Assembly: GCA_016179925.1 (NCBI GenBank)
Contig: JACPCG010000099.1
Span: 1-42,917, forward strand
Source of the DNA: Candidatus Rokuibacteriota bacterium
GTDB lineage: Bacteria; Methylomirabilota; Methylomirabilia; Rokubacteriales; CSP1-6
Reading direction: 5' to 3'
DNA length: 42,917 nt
Every line of letters starts with the position of its first letter. The stretch's first letter is position 1. The notes below the pieces were generated by a model. That model had not been told where the DNA came from, made no database searches, and worked only from the letters and a program-made list of their open reading frames with translations. The translations under genes were made by a program, and so were the position numbers. Shown one piece after another: positions 24,503 through 32,981 of this stretch.

Positions 24503-25687
24503 ATGAGCGGGGCTCTCGCCGGGCTGCGCGTCATCGACTGCTCGCGGCTCATCGCCGGCGGGGTGCTCGCCACGATCCTCGCCGACCACGGCGCCGACGT
24601 GATCAAGGTGGAGAACCCCCGTGGTGGGGACCCGCTGAGGACCTGGCTCCGCCAGCGCGGCGAGCTCTGGTGGAAGGTCTACGCGCGCGGCAAGCGCTCC
24701 ATCACGCTGAACCTCACCGAGCCGCGCGGCCAGGCGCTCCTCAGGCGGCTCGTCAGGGACGCCGATATCCTCGTCGAGAACTTCGTCCCCGGGACGTTCG
24801 AAAAATGGGGCCTCGGCTGGGATGTCCTGTCGGCTGAGAATCCGCGCCTGGTTTTTGCTCGCGTGTCGGGCTGGGGGCAGGACGGGCCCTACCGCGACCG
24901 CCCGGGGTTCGGCACGATGGTCGAGGCGATGAGCGGCTTCGCCACCGCGACGGGCCCCGCCGACCGGCCGCCCACACTCCCGTCCTTCCCGATGGCCGAC
25001 ATGGTCGCTGCGCTCGCGGGGGCCGCGGCCGTGCTGGCTGCGCTCCGTCACCGCGACCAGGTCTCGGGACGCGGCCAGGTGATCGACATCTCGCTCTACG
25101 AGCCTCTCCTGTCCGTTCTCGGGCCGGCCGCCGCCGAGTACGCGCTCGACGGCAAGATCCGCACGCGTCACGGCAACCAGTCGGACAACGCGAGCCCGCG
25201 CGGGACCTACCAGACGCGGGACGGCAAGTGGGTGGCGCTCTCGGCCTCGACGCCAGCCTCGGCGACGGCGCTCTTCAACGGCCTCGGGCTCGGCGACATG
25301 CTGGCCGACCCGCGCTTCGCGACCAACGACGCGCGCGTCGCCCACAACGACCTCGTGGACGCGGCGCTCGCCCGCGCGATCGGCGCGCGCACGCTCGACG
25401 AGATGCAGGCACTGTTCGAGACCACGGGTCTCACGGCCTCGCCGGTCTACGACATCGCCGACATCACCAAGGACCCGCACGTCGTCGCGCGCGGGATCCT
25501 CACCGACGTCCCGGACCCCGCCCTCGGCGCCGTGCGCATGACGGCGCCGACGCCGCGCCTCGCCGGGACCCCGGCCTCCATCCGCTGGACGGGCCCCCCG
25601 CTCGGCGCCCACAACCGCGAGGTCTACGCGTCGCTCGGCGTCGGTGACGCCGAGCTCGAGACGCTCACGCGTGAAGGGATCGTCTAG
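24503..25687 (+). CDS. Class III (CaiB/BaiF-type) CoA-transferase
   Basis: This 394-residue class III CoA-transferase moves CoA between acyl groups in organic-acid or aromatic catabolism. Signatures are 'LAGLRVIDCSRLIAGGVLATILADHGADVIKVE' at the N-terminus, 'WWKVYARGKRSITLNL', 'ADILVENFVPGTFEKWGLG' (conserved D-x-hydrophobic-V-E-N with the likely nucleophile Asp near residue 167, in 'FPMADMVAAL') and 'GRGQVIDISLYEPLL'. The start is ATG 24503; the frame is open far upstream, but no homology extends there. Its end overlaps the exported amidohydrolase gene by 17 bases. The substrate cannot be deduced. Confidence 0.9.
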   Translation: MSGALAGLRVIDCSRLIAGGVLATILADHGADVIKVENPRGGDPLRTWLRQRGELWWKVYARGKRSITLNLTEPRGQALLRRLVRDADILVENFVPGTFEKWGLGWDVLSAENPRLVFARVSGWGQDGPYRDRPGFGTMVEAMSGFATATGPADRPPTLPSFPMADMVAALAGAAAVLAALRHRDQVSGRGQVIDISLYEPLLSVLGPAAAEYALDGKIRTRHGNQSDNASPRGTYQTRDGKWVALSASTPASATALFNGLGLGDMLADPRFATNDARVAHNDLVDAALARAIGARTLDEMQALFETTGLTASPVYDIADITKDPHVVARGILTDVPDPALGAVRMTAPTPRLAGTPASIRWTGPPLGAHNREVYASLGVGDAELETLTREGIV

Positions 25688-26534
25688 CCTCCTCGCCGCG
25701 CTCCTCGTCCTCCTTGCCGCGGCGCCGGCACGCGCCGCCGACTACGCGGGGCCGATGATCGATGCGCACTCGCACGTGCCCAACGCCACGGCGATCGACG
25801 CGTACGTGGCGGCGATGAAGCGCCACAACGTCGCCCGCGTGGTGCTGCTCGGCGTCGGCGGCGTCCAGAAGGAGGACGCGGCGTGGATCGGCGCCGCCGC
25901 GCGGAAGCACCCGGACCGGGTGATCGCGGCGCTCCCGCTGCCCGACCCGACGCACGACGGCGCGGCGGCCCGTCTCGAGGCCGAGCTGGGGACGTCCCAC
26001 GCGCGCGTGATCGGCGAGGTCCACCTGCGCCAGGTCGGGCGCCGCACGATCGATCGCGACCCGGCCGACCCGGCGTTCGGCAAGATCCTGGAGGTCGCGG
26101 CCCGGCGCGCCGTGCCCGTCGTCATCCACTACGAGCTGACCGACGCCGCCGCGGCGGCGCTCGAGAAAGCCCTGGCGGCGCACCGGAAGGCGACGCTCGT
26201 CCTCGCCCACGCCGGCGAAGGCCCGCCGGCGCGCGTGGAGGGCCTGCTGGCACGGAATCCGAACCTCCTCGTGGATCTCTCGGGCATGCACTTCCAGCGG
26301 AAGCCTGCGCTGGCCTCGGAGACGGGCCCCCTCGATCCGACGTGGAAGACGCTCATCGAGAAGCTGCCCGACCGGTTCCTCATGGGCGTGGATGTGTGGG
26401 CGCCCCGCCTCTTCGAGCCGGCAGCCCTCGACCGCCTGTTCAGGTGGACCCGGCGCGTCCTCGGTGAGCTCAGGCCCGAGGTGGCCGAGCGCGTGGCGTA
26501 CAAGAACGCGGCGGCCCTGTTCCGCCTCGAGTAG
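25671..26534 (+). CDS. Exported amidohydrolase (TIM-barrel, amidohydrolase_2-like)
   Basis: From GTG 25671 the 287-residue product has a signal peptide ('KGSSSLLAALLVLLAAAPARAADYAG'), then a TIM-barrel amidohydrolase. The metal-binding HxH is in 'MIDAHSHVPN', Glu/His in 'VIGEVHLRQV' and 'PVVIHYELTD', and a His in 'LVLAHAGEGP'. 'LMGVDVWAP' carries the late Asp. Such proteins hydrolyse lactones, decarboxylate aromatic acids or act as phosphotriesterase-like enzymes; export to the periplasm is unusual for decarboxylases. A start at 25644 would add nine residues before the signal peptide and is less likely. It lies between CoA-transferase and acyl-CoA ligase, six bases before the latter. Confidence 0.82.
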   Translation: MKGSSSLLAALLVLLAAAPARAADYAGPMIDAHSHVPNATAIDAYVAAMKRHNVARVVLLGVGGVQKEDAAWIGAAARKHPDRVIAALPLPDPTHDGAAARLEAELGTSHARVIGEVHLRQVGRRTIDRDPADPAFGKILEVAARRAVPVVIHYELTDAAAAALEKALAAHRKATLVLAHAGEGPPARVEGLLARNPNLLVDLSGMHFQRKPALASETGPLDPTWKTLIEKLPDRFLMGVDVWAPRLFEPAALDRLFRWTRRVLGELRPEVAERVAYKNAAALFRLE

Positions 26535-26540
26535 CGCGCG

Positions 26541-28166
26541 ATGGCTGCCAACCCGTTCGCCGACGCGACCGTCGCCTCCCTGCTCGACGCGGTCGCCGCG
26601 CGCTGGCCCGACCGTGAGGCGATCGTCTTCGGCGACGCGCGCATCACGTTCGCGAGCTTCCGCGAGCGCGCGGAGCGGCTCGCGCGGGGACTGGCGGCGC
26701 TCGGGATCCGGCGCGGCGACAAGGTCGCCATCTGGCTTCCCAACCGTCCCGCCTGGTTCTTCGCCCAGCACGCCTGCGCCCGGCTCGGCGCCGTCGTCGT
26801 CGCGCTGAATCCGCGTTACAAGGCCCACGAGCTCGGCTACATCCTCGGCCAGTCCGAGGCGGCGGCGTTGCTCCTGACGGACCACCTCGGCCCCGTCGAT
26901 TACTTCGAGACGCTCCACGAGGTCCTGCCCGAGCTGCGCGCGGCGGTCCCCGGCGAGCTCGAGAGCGCGAAGTTCCCGCTGCTGCGCCACGTGATCGTTG
27001 ACGCCGAGGACCCCTACCCCGGCTGCCACCGGCTCGCCGACGTCTTCGATCCCGACGCCGTGGCGCAGGCGCCGCCGCCCGGGCCCGACGACATCTTCAC
27101 GATCCTCTATACGTCGGGGACGACGTCGTTCCCGAAGGGCGCGCTGATCTCGCACCGGAACTGCGTCCCCCACGGCTGGAACGTCGGCGAGGCGCTCGCG
27201 ATGAGGCCGGAGGACCGCGTGCTCCACACGCTGCCGGCGGCGGGGACGTGGGGCGGCGTCAACATCCCGCTCGTGACGTGGAGCCACGGCGCCTGCCTCG
27301 TGCTCATGGAGACGTACGACCCGCTGCGCGCGCTCCAGCTCATCGAGCGCGAGCGCTGCACGGTGTGGAACGCCGTGGACGCGATGGTTACCGCGATGCT
27401 CGAGCATCCCGACCTCGACCGGTACGATCGCTCGTCGCTCCGGACGGGCGGGATCGGCTCCACGGGCGGCGGCGGTCGCGGCCTCTTCGAGGCATGGGTC
27501 GAGCGCATCGGTGTGACGCACGGGTACGAGCCTTACGGCATGACCGAGGTGAACGCGATGGCGCTGTACCACCACCTCGACGAGCCGCTCGAGCTGCGCA
27601 AGCTCCCGGGCGTGAACCCGGCGCCGGGACTCCAAGTGCGGGTCGTGAACCCCGAGACGGGCGCCCCATGCCGCCCCGGCGAGGAGGGCGAGCTCCAGTT
27701 CCGCGGAGCGTGCGTGACGCGCGGCTACTACAAGAAGCCGGAGGAGACGGCGGCCGCCTTCACGCCTGATGGCTGGTTCCGCTCGGGCGACTTCGGCGTC
27801 CAGGACGACGCCGGCCACACGATCTTCAAGGGACGCCTTCGCGAGACGCTCAGGATCAGCCACTTCATGGTGGCGCCCGGTGAGATCGAGGCCTTCCTGA
27901 TGGGACACCCCGACGTCGTGCAGGCGTTCGTCGTCGGCATCCCTGACCCGAAGCTCAACGAGGCGCCCGTCGCCTACGTGATCGCGGCCGAGGGCTCACG
28001 CCTGACGGAGGACGTCCTGCGGGCGTTCTGCCGCGGCAAGATCGCCTCCTACAAGATCCCCGTCGGCGTCCGCTTCGTGAAGGACGTGCCCCGCACGCCC
28101 GGCCCCCACGGCGACAAGGTCCAGCGCGCCAAGCTGCGAGAGCAGGCGCTCCGCGACTTCGCCTGA
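26541..28166 (+). CDS. AMP-dependent acyl-CoA synthetase/ligase
   Basis: This 541-residue ANL-superfamily enzyme activates a carboxylic acid to its CoA thioester. The P-loop-like motif is 'ILYTSGTTSFPKGAL' near residue 190, the aromatic-rich 'GYEPYGMTEVNAM' near 325, and the hinge 'DGWFRSGDFGVQDDAGHTIFKGRLRETLRI' near 410. The C-terminal catalytic Lys lies in 'PGPHGDKVQRAKL', a variant of the usual PxTxxGKxxR. The A8 region has 'LRETLRISHFMVAPGEIE' in place of the usual DxhKxxGxxhxPxEhE, consistent with the cyclohex-1-ene-carboxylate/carnitine-CoA ligase-like group. It is the last gene of the 23118-28166 cluster. Confidence 0.9.
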   Translation: MAANPFADATVASLLDAVAARWPDREAIVFGDARITFASFRERAERLARGLAALGIRRGDKVAIWLPNRPAWFFAQHACARLGAVVVALNPRYKAHELGYILGQSEAAALLLTDHLGPVDYFETLHEVLPELRAAVPGELESAKFPLLRHVIVDAEDPYPGCHRLADVFDPDAVAQAPPPGPDDIFTILYTSGTTSFPKGALISHRNCVPHGWNVGEALAMRPEDRVLHTLPAAGTWGGVNIPLVTWSHGACLVLMETYDPLRALQLIERERCTVWNAVDAMVTAMLEHPDLDRYDRSSLRTGGIGSTGGGGRGLFEAWVERIGVTHGYEPYGMTEVNAMALYHHLDEPLELRKLPGVNPAPGLQVRVVNPETGAPCRPGEEGELQFRGACVTRGYYKKPEETAAAFTPDGWFRSGDFGVQDDAGHTIFKGRLRETLRISHFMVAPGEIEAFLMGHPDVVQAFVVGIPDPKLNEAPVAYVIAAEGSRLTEDVLRAFCRGKIASYKIPVGVRFVKDVPRTPGPHGDKVQRAKLREQALRDFA

Positions 28167-28388
28167 GCGCGATACTCTCTGTCGCTGGTCAATGAAAATG
28201 TTCATCCCCTGCGCCGCTCGCTGGCGGCGGTTGGCGTCGAGGCGGACGGGATCGTCGCCGCGCTACCAGGGGTGATTGAAAGCTGTCAAGCGGAATCTTC
28301 CCTGAGCGCCCGCTATCGCCTTCTGGAACCCTGGCTGACGTGGCGCGGGAGCACCCGCCGCGAGTACGATCGGATGATCGTTGGGTAA
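28167..28388 (+). pseudogene. Orphan open frame without a start codon, possible gene remnant
   Basis: Directly after the ligase stop, one frame stays open for 73 codons to TAA at 28386-28388 and reads protein-like: 'VNENVHPLRRSLAAVGVEAD', then 'GIVAALPGVIE', then 'SARYRLLEPWLTWRGSTRRE' and 'YDRMIVG'. There is no ATG before codon 69 and only a late GTG, and the composition is less GC-rich than its neighbours. It looks like the C-terminal end of a larger protein I cannot name, stranded after a deletion or insertion. Chance openness of a GC-rich frame is the alternative. It is the only content of the 290-base gap besides the ribosome site of the next gene. Confidence 0.35.
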
Positions 28389-28457
28389 TCGCGACACGCT
28401 CTGGACCCTCGGAAGCCCGTCGAGTATGCTCGGGCGTGCACGAGAAAGGAGACGCCC

Positions 28458-29474
28458 GTGAAGCTCGACGTCGGCATGCTCACCCACGATCTGAAGACCA
28501 TCCCGGAGTACGCGCGCAAGGTCGAAGCGATGGGCTACGACTGTCTGTGGTCCTCGGAGACCCAGCACGATCCGTTCCTGCCGCTCGCGGTGGCGGCCTC
28601 GGTCACCTCGACGATCAAGCTGGGCACGGCGATCGCGGTGACGTTTCCGCGGAGCCCGATGGTCCTTGCCCAGATCGCGTGGGACCTCCAGAAAGCCTCC
28701 GACGGCCGGTTCATCCTCGGGCTGGGCACGCAGGTGAAGGGCCACAACGAGCGGCGCTTCTCGGTGAAGTTCGAGTCGCCCGGGCCGAAGATGCGCGAGG
28801 TCGTCCTGGCCCTCCGCGCGATCTGGGATTGCTGGCAGAACGGGACGAAACTCAACTTCAAGGGCCAATTCTACCGCTTCGACCTGATGACGCCGTTCTT
28901 CAACCCGGGCCCCATCGCCCACCCGAGGGTCCCCGTCTACATCGCGGGGGTGAACCGGTACATGTGCCGGATCGCCGGAGAGGTGTGCGACGGCCTGCAC
29001 GTCCACCCGTTCAACAGCCCGAAGTACCTGCGCGAGTACGTCCACCCCGCGGTGAACGAGGGGCTCAAGGCGTCGGGCCGCAAGCGCGAAGACTTCACGT
29101 ACATCACCTCGACGTTCGTCGTGGTCGGCGACACGGAGCAGGAGCTGGCGCAGACCCGGCAGTCGGTGAAGCAGCAGATCGCCTTCTATGCCTCGACGCG
29201 CACCTACGAGCCGGTGCTCGCGGCGCACGGCTGGCAGGACCTGACGCCGGCGCTCCACCGCAAGTCGGTCGAGGGCGACTGGAAGGGGATGGCCGATCTC
29301 ATCACCGATGAGATGGTGAACGCCTTCGCGGTCACCGGGACGTACGCGACGATCGGGCAGAAGATCCGCGCGCGCTACGCCGGGTTGCTCGACCGTACGT
29401 CGCTCTACCAGCCCTGGCAGCCCGGCCTCGACGATCCTCGCCTCCCGAGGCTGGTAAAGGAGTTCAATGGGTAG
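28458..29474 (+). CDS. LLM-class F420-type oxidoreductase (TIGR03617-like)
   Basis: This 338-residue luciferase-fold protein starts at GTG 28458 after AAAGGAG. Signatures are 'YARKVEAMGYDCLWSSETQHDPFLPLAVAA', 'TIKLGTAIAVTFPRSPMVLAQIAWDLQKASDGRFILGLGTQVKGHNERRF' and 'VPVYIAGVNRYMCRIAGEVCDGLHVHPFNSPKYLREYV', the last being characteristic of the TIGR03617 F420-dependent subgroup. The substrate is unknown. Followed by crotonyl-CoA carboxylase/reductase, it may act on an acyl or alcohol side product, but the 87-base gap leaves co-transcription open. Confidence 0.88.
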   Translation: MKLDVGMLTHDLKTIPEYARKVEAMGYDCLWSSETQHDPFLPLAVAASVTSTIKLGTAIAVTFPRSPMVLAQIAWDLQKASDGRFILGLGTQVKGHNERRFSVKFESPGPKMREVVLALRAIWDCWQNGTKLNFKGQFYRFDLMTPFFNPGPIAHPRVPVYIAGVNRYMCRIAGEVCDGLHVHPFNSPKYLREYVHPAVNEGLKASGRKREDFTYITSTFVVVGDTEQELAQTRQSVKQQIAFYASTRTYEPVLAAHGWQDLTPALHRKSVEGDWKGMADLITDEMVNAFAVTGTYATIGQKIRARYAGLLDRTSLYQPWQPGLDDPRLPRLVKEFNG

Positions 29475-29561
29475 CGGGGCCGACCGGCGGGCGCCGGAGC
29501 CCGGCGCAGGCGCCCCGACGGCGAATATGAAAATCTTCAACGGATAAGGGAGATCGCACCC

Positions 29562-30806
29562 GTGGCAGACCTGTACGAGCTCGGAGAGAAGCCGCCGCTG
29601 GGCGAGGTGCCCACGCGGATGCACGCGTTCCTCGTTCGGCAACACCGCTTCGGCCAGCCACGCGACGCCTGGCGGCGCGAAGTCATCCCGACGCCGGCCA
29701 TCGGCCCCGACGAGGTGCTGATCTACGTGATGGCGTCGGGCATCAACTACAACAACGTCTGGGCCGCGCTCGGCGCGCCCCTCGACGTGATCGCCGAGCG
29801 CCAGAGGGCGGGCGAGCCCGAGGACTTCCACGCCGGCGGGAGCGACTGCTCGGGCCGCGTGTGGGCCGTGGGCCGCGACGTGAAGAACGTCAAGGTCGGC
29901 GACGAGGTGGTCGTGCACAGCGGCTGGTGGCGGCCCGACGATCCCTGGGTCCTCTCCGGCAAGGATCCGATGCTCGCGGAGAGCACGCGCATCTGGGGCT
30001 ACCAGACCAACTACGGGAGCTTCTGTCAGTTCGCCCGCGCCCAGGCTCACCAGTGCGTGCCCAAGCCCAGGCGGCTCACGTGGGAAGAGGCGGGGTGCTT
30101 CCTCCTCTGCGCGTCCACTGCCTACCGGATGCTCATGGGCTGGCCGCCCCACGTCGTCGAGCCCGGCGACGTCGTCCTCGTGTGGGGAGCCGCCGGCGGC
30201 CTCGGGAGCATGGCGCTCGAGATCACGCGCGCCCTCGGCGGGCGGTCGGTGGCGGTCGTCTCCGAGGAGGCGAAGAAGAAGTTCTGCCTCGACCACGGCG
30301 CGGCTGGCGTCATCAACCGGAGCCAGTTCTCGCACTGGGGCGTGATGCCCGACACCAAGGACGCCAAGGCCTACGGCGAGTGGGCGAAAGGGGCGCGCGC
30401 GTTCGGCAAAGCGCTCTGGGACGCGCTGGGCGAGCGCGTCAGCCCCAGGATCGTCTTCGAGCATCCGGGCGAGGCGACGCTGCCGACGTCGGTGTTCGTC
30501 TGCGCGACGGGCGGGATGGTCGTCATCTGCGCGGGCACCTCCGGCTACAACGCGACGCTGGACCTGCGCTATCACTGGATGCGCCAGAAGCGGTTCCAGG
30601 GCAGCCACCTCTCCAACGACCAGCAGGCGGCCGCGGTGACCAAGCTCGTCGCCGAGGGCAAGGTGGACCCGTGCCTCTCGCACACCTACGCCTTCGACGA
30701 CATCCCGGAGTGCCACCAGCTCATGCTGGAGAACAAGCACCCCTACGGGAACATGGCCGTGCTCGTCAACGCCGCCAAGCCCGGGCAGGGCGCTTCCGGG
30801 GTCTGA
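29562..30806 (+). CDS. ccr: Crotonyl-CoA carboxylase/reductase with a changed CO2-pocket residue
   Basis: This 414-residue MDR-family enzyme matches Rhodobacter-type Ccr, which reductively carboxylates crotonyl-CoA to ethylmalonyl-CoA with NADPH. Shared landmarks are '[15 protein letters not shown]', '[16 protein letters not shown]', 'NADPH loop [10 protein letters not shown]' (207-216), '[16 protein letters not shown]' and '[13 protein letters not shown]'. Of the CO2-pocket residues known in this family, the Asn (N62-N65 region) and His349 ('QGSH') are kept, but the canonical Glu in 'GYET' is Gln148 ('GYQT'), with Tyr147 before it. The protein may reduce without carboxylating efficiently. 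It starts at GTG 29562 after AAGGGAG. No other ethylmalonyl-CoA pathway gene is in view. Confidence 0.88.
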   Translation: MADLYELGEKPPLGEVPTRMHAFLVRQHRFGQPRDAWRREVIPTPAIGPDEVLIYVMASGINYNNVWAALGAPLDVIAERQRAGEPEDFHAGGSDCSGRVWAVGRDVKNVKVGDEVVVHSGWWRPDDPWVLSGKDPMLAESTRIWGYQTNYGSFCQFARAQAHQCVPKPRRLTWEEAGCFLLCASTAYRMLMGWPPHVVEPGDVVLVWGAAGGLGSMALEITRALGGRSVAVVSEEAKKKFCLDHGAAGVINRSQFSHWGVMPDTKDAKAYGEWAKGARAFGKALWDALGERVSPRIVFEHPGEATLPTSVFVCATGGMVVICAGTSGYNATLDLRYHWMRQKRFQGSHLSNDQQAAAVTKLVAEGKVDPCLSHTYAFDDIPECHQLMLENKHPYGNMAVLVNAAKPGQGASGV

Positions 30807-30819
30807 GTAGAATGAAGCC

Positions 30820-32052
30820 ATGAAGACCCTGGCGATCCTCGTCGGTGGAGGCCCGGCCCCCGGGATCAACGCCGTCATCGCCGCGGCGACCATCGAGGCC
30901 CGGAACCACGGCGCCCGCGTCCTCGGCTGCTACGACGGCTTCAAGTGGCTGGTCGAGGGCGACACCGACCACGTCACGGAGCTCACGATCAACGACCTGA
31001 CGCGCATCCACTTCGACGGCGGCTCCATCATCCGCACCTCGCGGACCAACCCCTCCGGGACCCCCGAGGGCGTCGCGCGCGTCGCGGAGACGCTCAAGCG
31101 CCTCGGCGTGGACCACCTCATCACGATCGGCGGCGACGACACCGCCTACTCCGCCTCGCGCGTCGCCAAGGCGCTGCCGGGCCTCACGGTCGCGCACGTG
31201 CCGAAGACCATCGACAATGACCTGCCGCTGCCGAGCGACATCGTGACGTTCGGCTTCACGACCGCCTGCAACTTCGGCAAGGACCTCGTCCGCAACCTGA
31301 TGCAGGACGCGGCCACGACGGAGCGCTGGTTCTTCGTCACCGTGATGGGCCGGCGCGCCGGCCACCTCGCCCTCGGCATCGGCGGCGCGGCCGGCGCCAC
31401 CCTCACCGTGATCGCCGAGGAGTTCTCGGAGGCGAAGATCAGCGTCGACCGGATCGCGGACATCCTCGAGGGCGCGATCATCAAGCGGCGCGTGCAGGGC
31501 CGCGAGCAGGGCGTCGCGCTCCTCTCCGAGGGGCTCGCGGAGAAGCTCGACCTCGAAACCCTCGGTCCGGTCGAGCGGGATGCGTACGGCAACCTGCGGC
31601 TGGCCGAGCTCGATCTCGGGCGCGTTCTGAAGGACCGCGTCGCCGCCAGCCTGAAGGCGCGGAGGATCGGCGTGACGATCGTCGCGAAGGACCTGGGCTA
31701 CGAGCTCCGCTGCGCGCCGCCGGGCGCGCACGACATCCAGTACTGCCGGAGCCTCGGCTACTGGGCCACGCGCTTCCTCCTCGAGGGCGGGAGCAACGCG
31801 ATGGTCACGATCCAAGCCGGCCGGCTCGTCCCGGTGCCCTTCGGCCTCATGCTCGACCCCAAGACGGGCAAGGTCCGCGTGCGCTACGTGGACGTGGACT
31901 CGGAGATGTACCAGACGCTCTGGGCGTACATGGTGCGCCTCAAGCCGGAGGACTTCGACCGCGCGGACACACGCGCCGCACTCGCGAAGGCGGGCCACCT
32001 GAGCGAGGCCGAGTTCGTGCACCGCTTCGGCCCCCTCGTCGGCCGCGGCTAG
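30820..32052 (+). CDS. 6-phosphofructokinase, predicted PPi-dependent type
   Basis: This 410-residue phosphofructokinase interconverts fructose 6-phosphate and fructose 1,6-bisphosphate. Motif 'TIGGDDT' (102-108) has Asp where ATP-dependent enzymes have Gly, and 'PKTIDND' (128-134) has Lys where they have Gly. Both are accepted markers of PPi dependence. 'GGGPAPGINAVI' (N-terminal phosphate loop) and 'MGRRAGHLALGIGGA' complete the fold. ATG 30820 is 13 bases after ccr, with a TAGAAT box at 30808-30813 that could be an internal promoter. Reversible PPi-linked glycolysis fits an energy-limited heterotroph. A perfect hairpin follows the stop. Confidence 0.9.
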   Translation: MKTLAILVGGGPAPGINAVIAAATIEARNHGARVLGCYDGFKWLVEGDTDHVTELTINDLTRIHFDGGSIIRTSRTNPSGTPEGVARVAETLKRLGVDHLITIGGDDTAYSASRVAKALPGLTVAHVPKTIDNDLPLPSDIVTFGFTTACNFGKDLVRNLMQDAATTERWFFVTVMGRRAGHLALGIGGAAGATLTVIAEEFSEAKISVDRIADILEGAIIKRRVQGREQGVALLSEGLAEKLDLETLGPVERDAYGNLRLAELDLGRVLKDRVAASLKARRIGVTIVAKDLGYELRCAPPGAHDIQYCRSLGYWATRFLLEGGSNAMVTIQAGRLVPVPFGLMLDPKTGKVRVRYVDVDSEMYQTLWAYMVRLKPEDFDRADTRAALAKAGHLSEAEFVHRFGPLVGRG

Positions 32053-32058
32053 TTTTGT

Positions 32059-32085
32059 CGGAGGGGGCCTCGATGGCCCCCTCCG
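32059..32085. terminator. Perfect 11-bp hairpin, bidirectional terminator
   Basis: CGGAGGGGGCC (32059-32069) pairs perfectly with GGCCCCCTCCG (32075-32085) across a 5-base loop, beginning six bases after the phosphofructokinase stop. TTTT precedes the stem on the plus strand, so read from the minus strand it ends in AAAA/T-poor sequence; it suits termination from both convergent genes. It is nearly identical to the hairpin at 16810-16837, including the TTTYGTC flank. Confidence 0.75.
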
Positions 32086-32123
32086 TCAGAGACCCGTTGC
32101 TTCTGGGCCTCCCCGACTCCGGC

Positions 32124-32936
32124 CTAGAAGTAGCCGGGGTCGCCGGGCATCAGCACCGTCCGCGTCGCGCCTTCCCCGATCACCCGCGGCCTGATCGTCT
32201 GCACCCGCCGGCCGCGCAACCGGGCCAGCGCCTCGGCGGCCGTCGGGGCGCCGTCGAAGAGCGCCAGGTTCTTCATCGTCGGCGCGCGGAGGGGCAGCTC
32301 GCCGCGCGCGTTGGCCTCGAAGGCCTCGCGCACCGGGAGCCACCGGATCTCGGTGATCTCGCGCTCGTCCGCCGCCGCCTCCTGGGCCGCCGGCATCTCG
32401 GCCGCGAAGAAGCGCGTGTCGAAGCGGAGCGGGTTCACCTCGGGTGTGATCCAGTGGGCGAAGTAGACGAGCCGGTCCGTTGCCAGCGTGAAGCGCTCGG
32501 CGCGGATCATGTCCCAGAACGCGCGGTTGTCGGCGTGGCAGGCGCGACGGTACGCGGCGAAGCGCGGGTCGGCGACGCCCGCCGGCCGGCCGTCGGGGCC
32601 GTACGCGAGCAGCACGCCGGCCTCCTCGAACGTCTCGCGGATCGAGCCAATCCAGTAGCCGAGCGCCACCCGGGGCGCGTCCTCGAGTCCGAGTATGCGC
32701 GCCGCTTCGAGCGGCGCGGGGCCGCGGCACCAGGCGGGAGCGTCGCCGGGGTTGTCGTCCGGCTCGATTTTGCCGCCGGGGAAGACGAAGGCGCCCGCCG
32801 CGAACTTGGAGTCGTCGTGCCGGCGGATCAGCAGCACGTCGAATGGGCCCGCGGAGCGGTCGCGCAGCAGAACGAGCGTTGCAGCGGGTGCGGGCGTCAC
32901 CGGCGTCGGTTTGACGGGCACGACGTAGTGTGCCAC
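32124..32936 (-). CDS. NUDIX hydrolase, NUDT19-like with split Nudix box
   Basis: This 270-residue protein has a Nudix motif with a long insert: 'AGAFVFPGGKIEPDD' near residue 45 and 'IGSIRETFEEAGVLLA' near 90. This is the arrangement of NUDT19-type enzymes, which hydrolyse CoA derivatives or other nucleoside diphosphates linked to a moiety. The catalytic RExxEE is intact (RETFEEAGV). The start is ambiguous: GTG 32936 is chosen, because homology begins at 'AATLVLLRDRS'; GTG 32966 would add ten residues. A much longer open frame upstream is antisense to RidA and is not used. It is divergent from ridA with a 45-base gap and converges on phosphofructokinase. CoA turnover would fit the many CoA enzymes around. 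Confidence 0.82.
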   Translation of the reverse strand: MAHYVVPVKPTPVTPAPAATLVLLRDRSAGPFDVLLIRRHDDSKFAAGAFVFPGGKIEPDDNPGDAPAWCRGPAPLEAARILGLEDAPRVALGYWIGSIRETFEEAGVLLAYGPDGRPAGVADPRFAAYRRACHADNRAFWDMIRAERFTLATDRLVYFAHWITPEVNPLRFDTRFFAAEMPAAQEAAADEREITEIRWLPVREAFEANARGELPLRAPTMKNLALFDGAPTAAEALARLRGRRVQTIRPRVIGEGATRTVLMPGDPGYF

Positions 32937-32981
32937 GATGTCGCCGCCGCTGTCATTCCATTTCACGGAGGACGGATCCGC

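Noticed and set aside
21609-25687. Very long open frames of 800-1250 codons on both strands
   Set aside because: They are antisense or out-of-frame shadows caused by high GC; their translations are Arg/Ala/Pro-rich without domains, and real genes with clear motifs occupy the same DNA.
28263-30893. 876-codon minus-strand frame opposite the luciferase-like and ccr genes
   Set aside because: Low-complexity His/Arg/Val-rich translation typical of the antisense of a GC-rich gene; no domain recognised.
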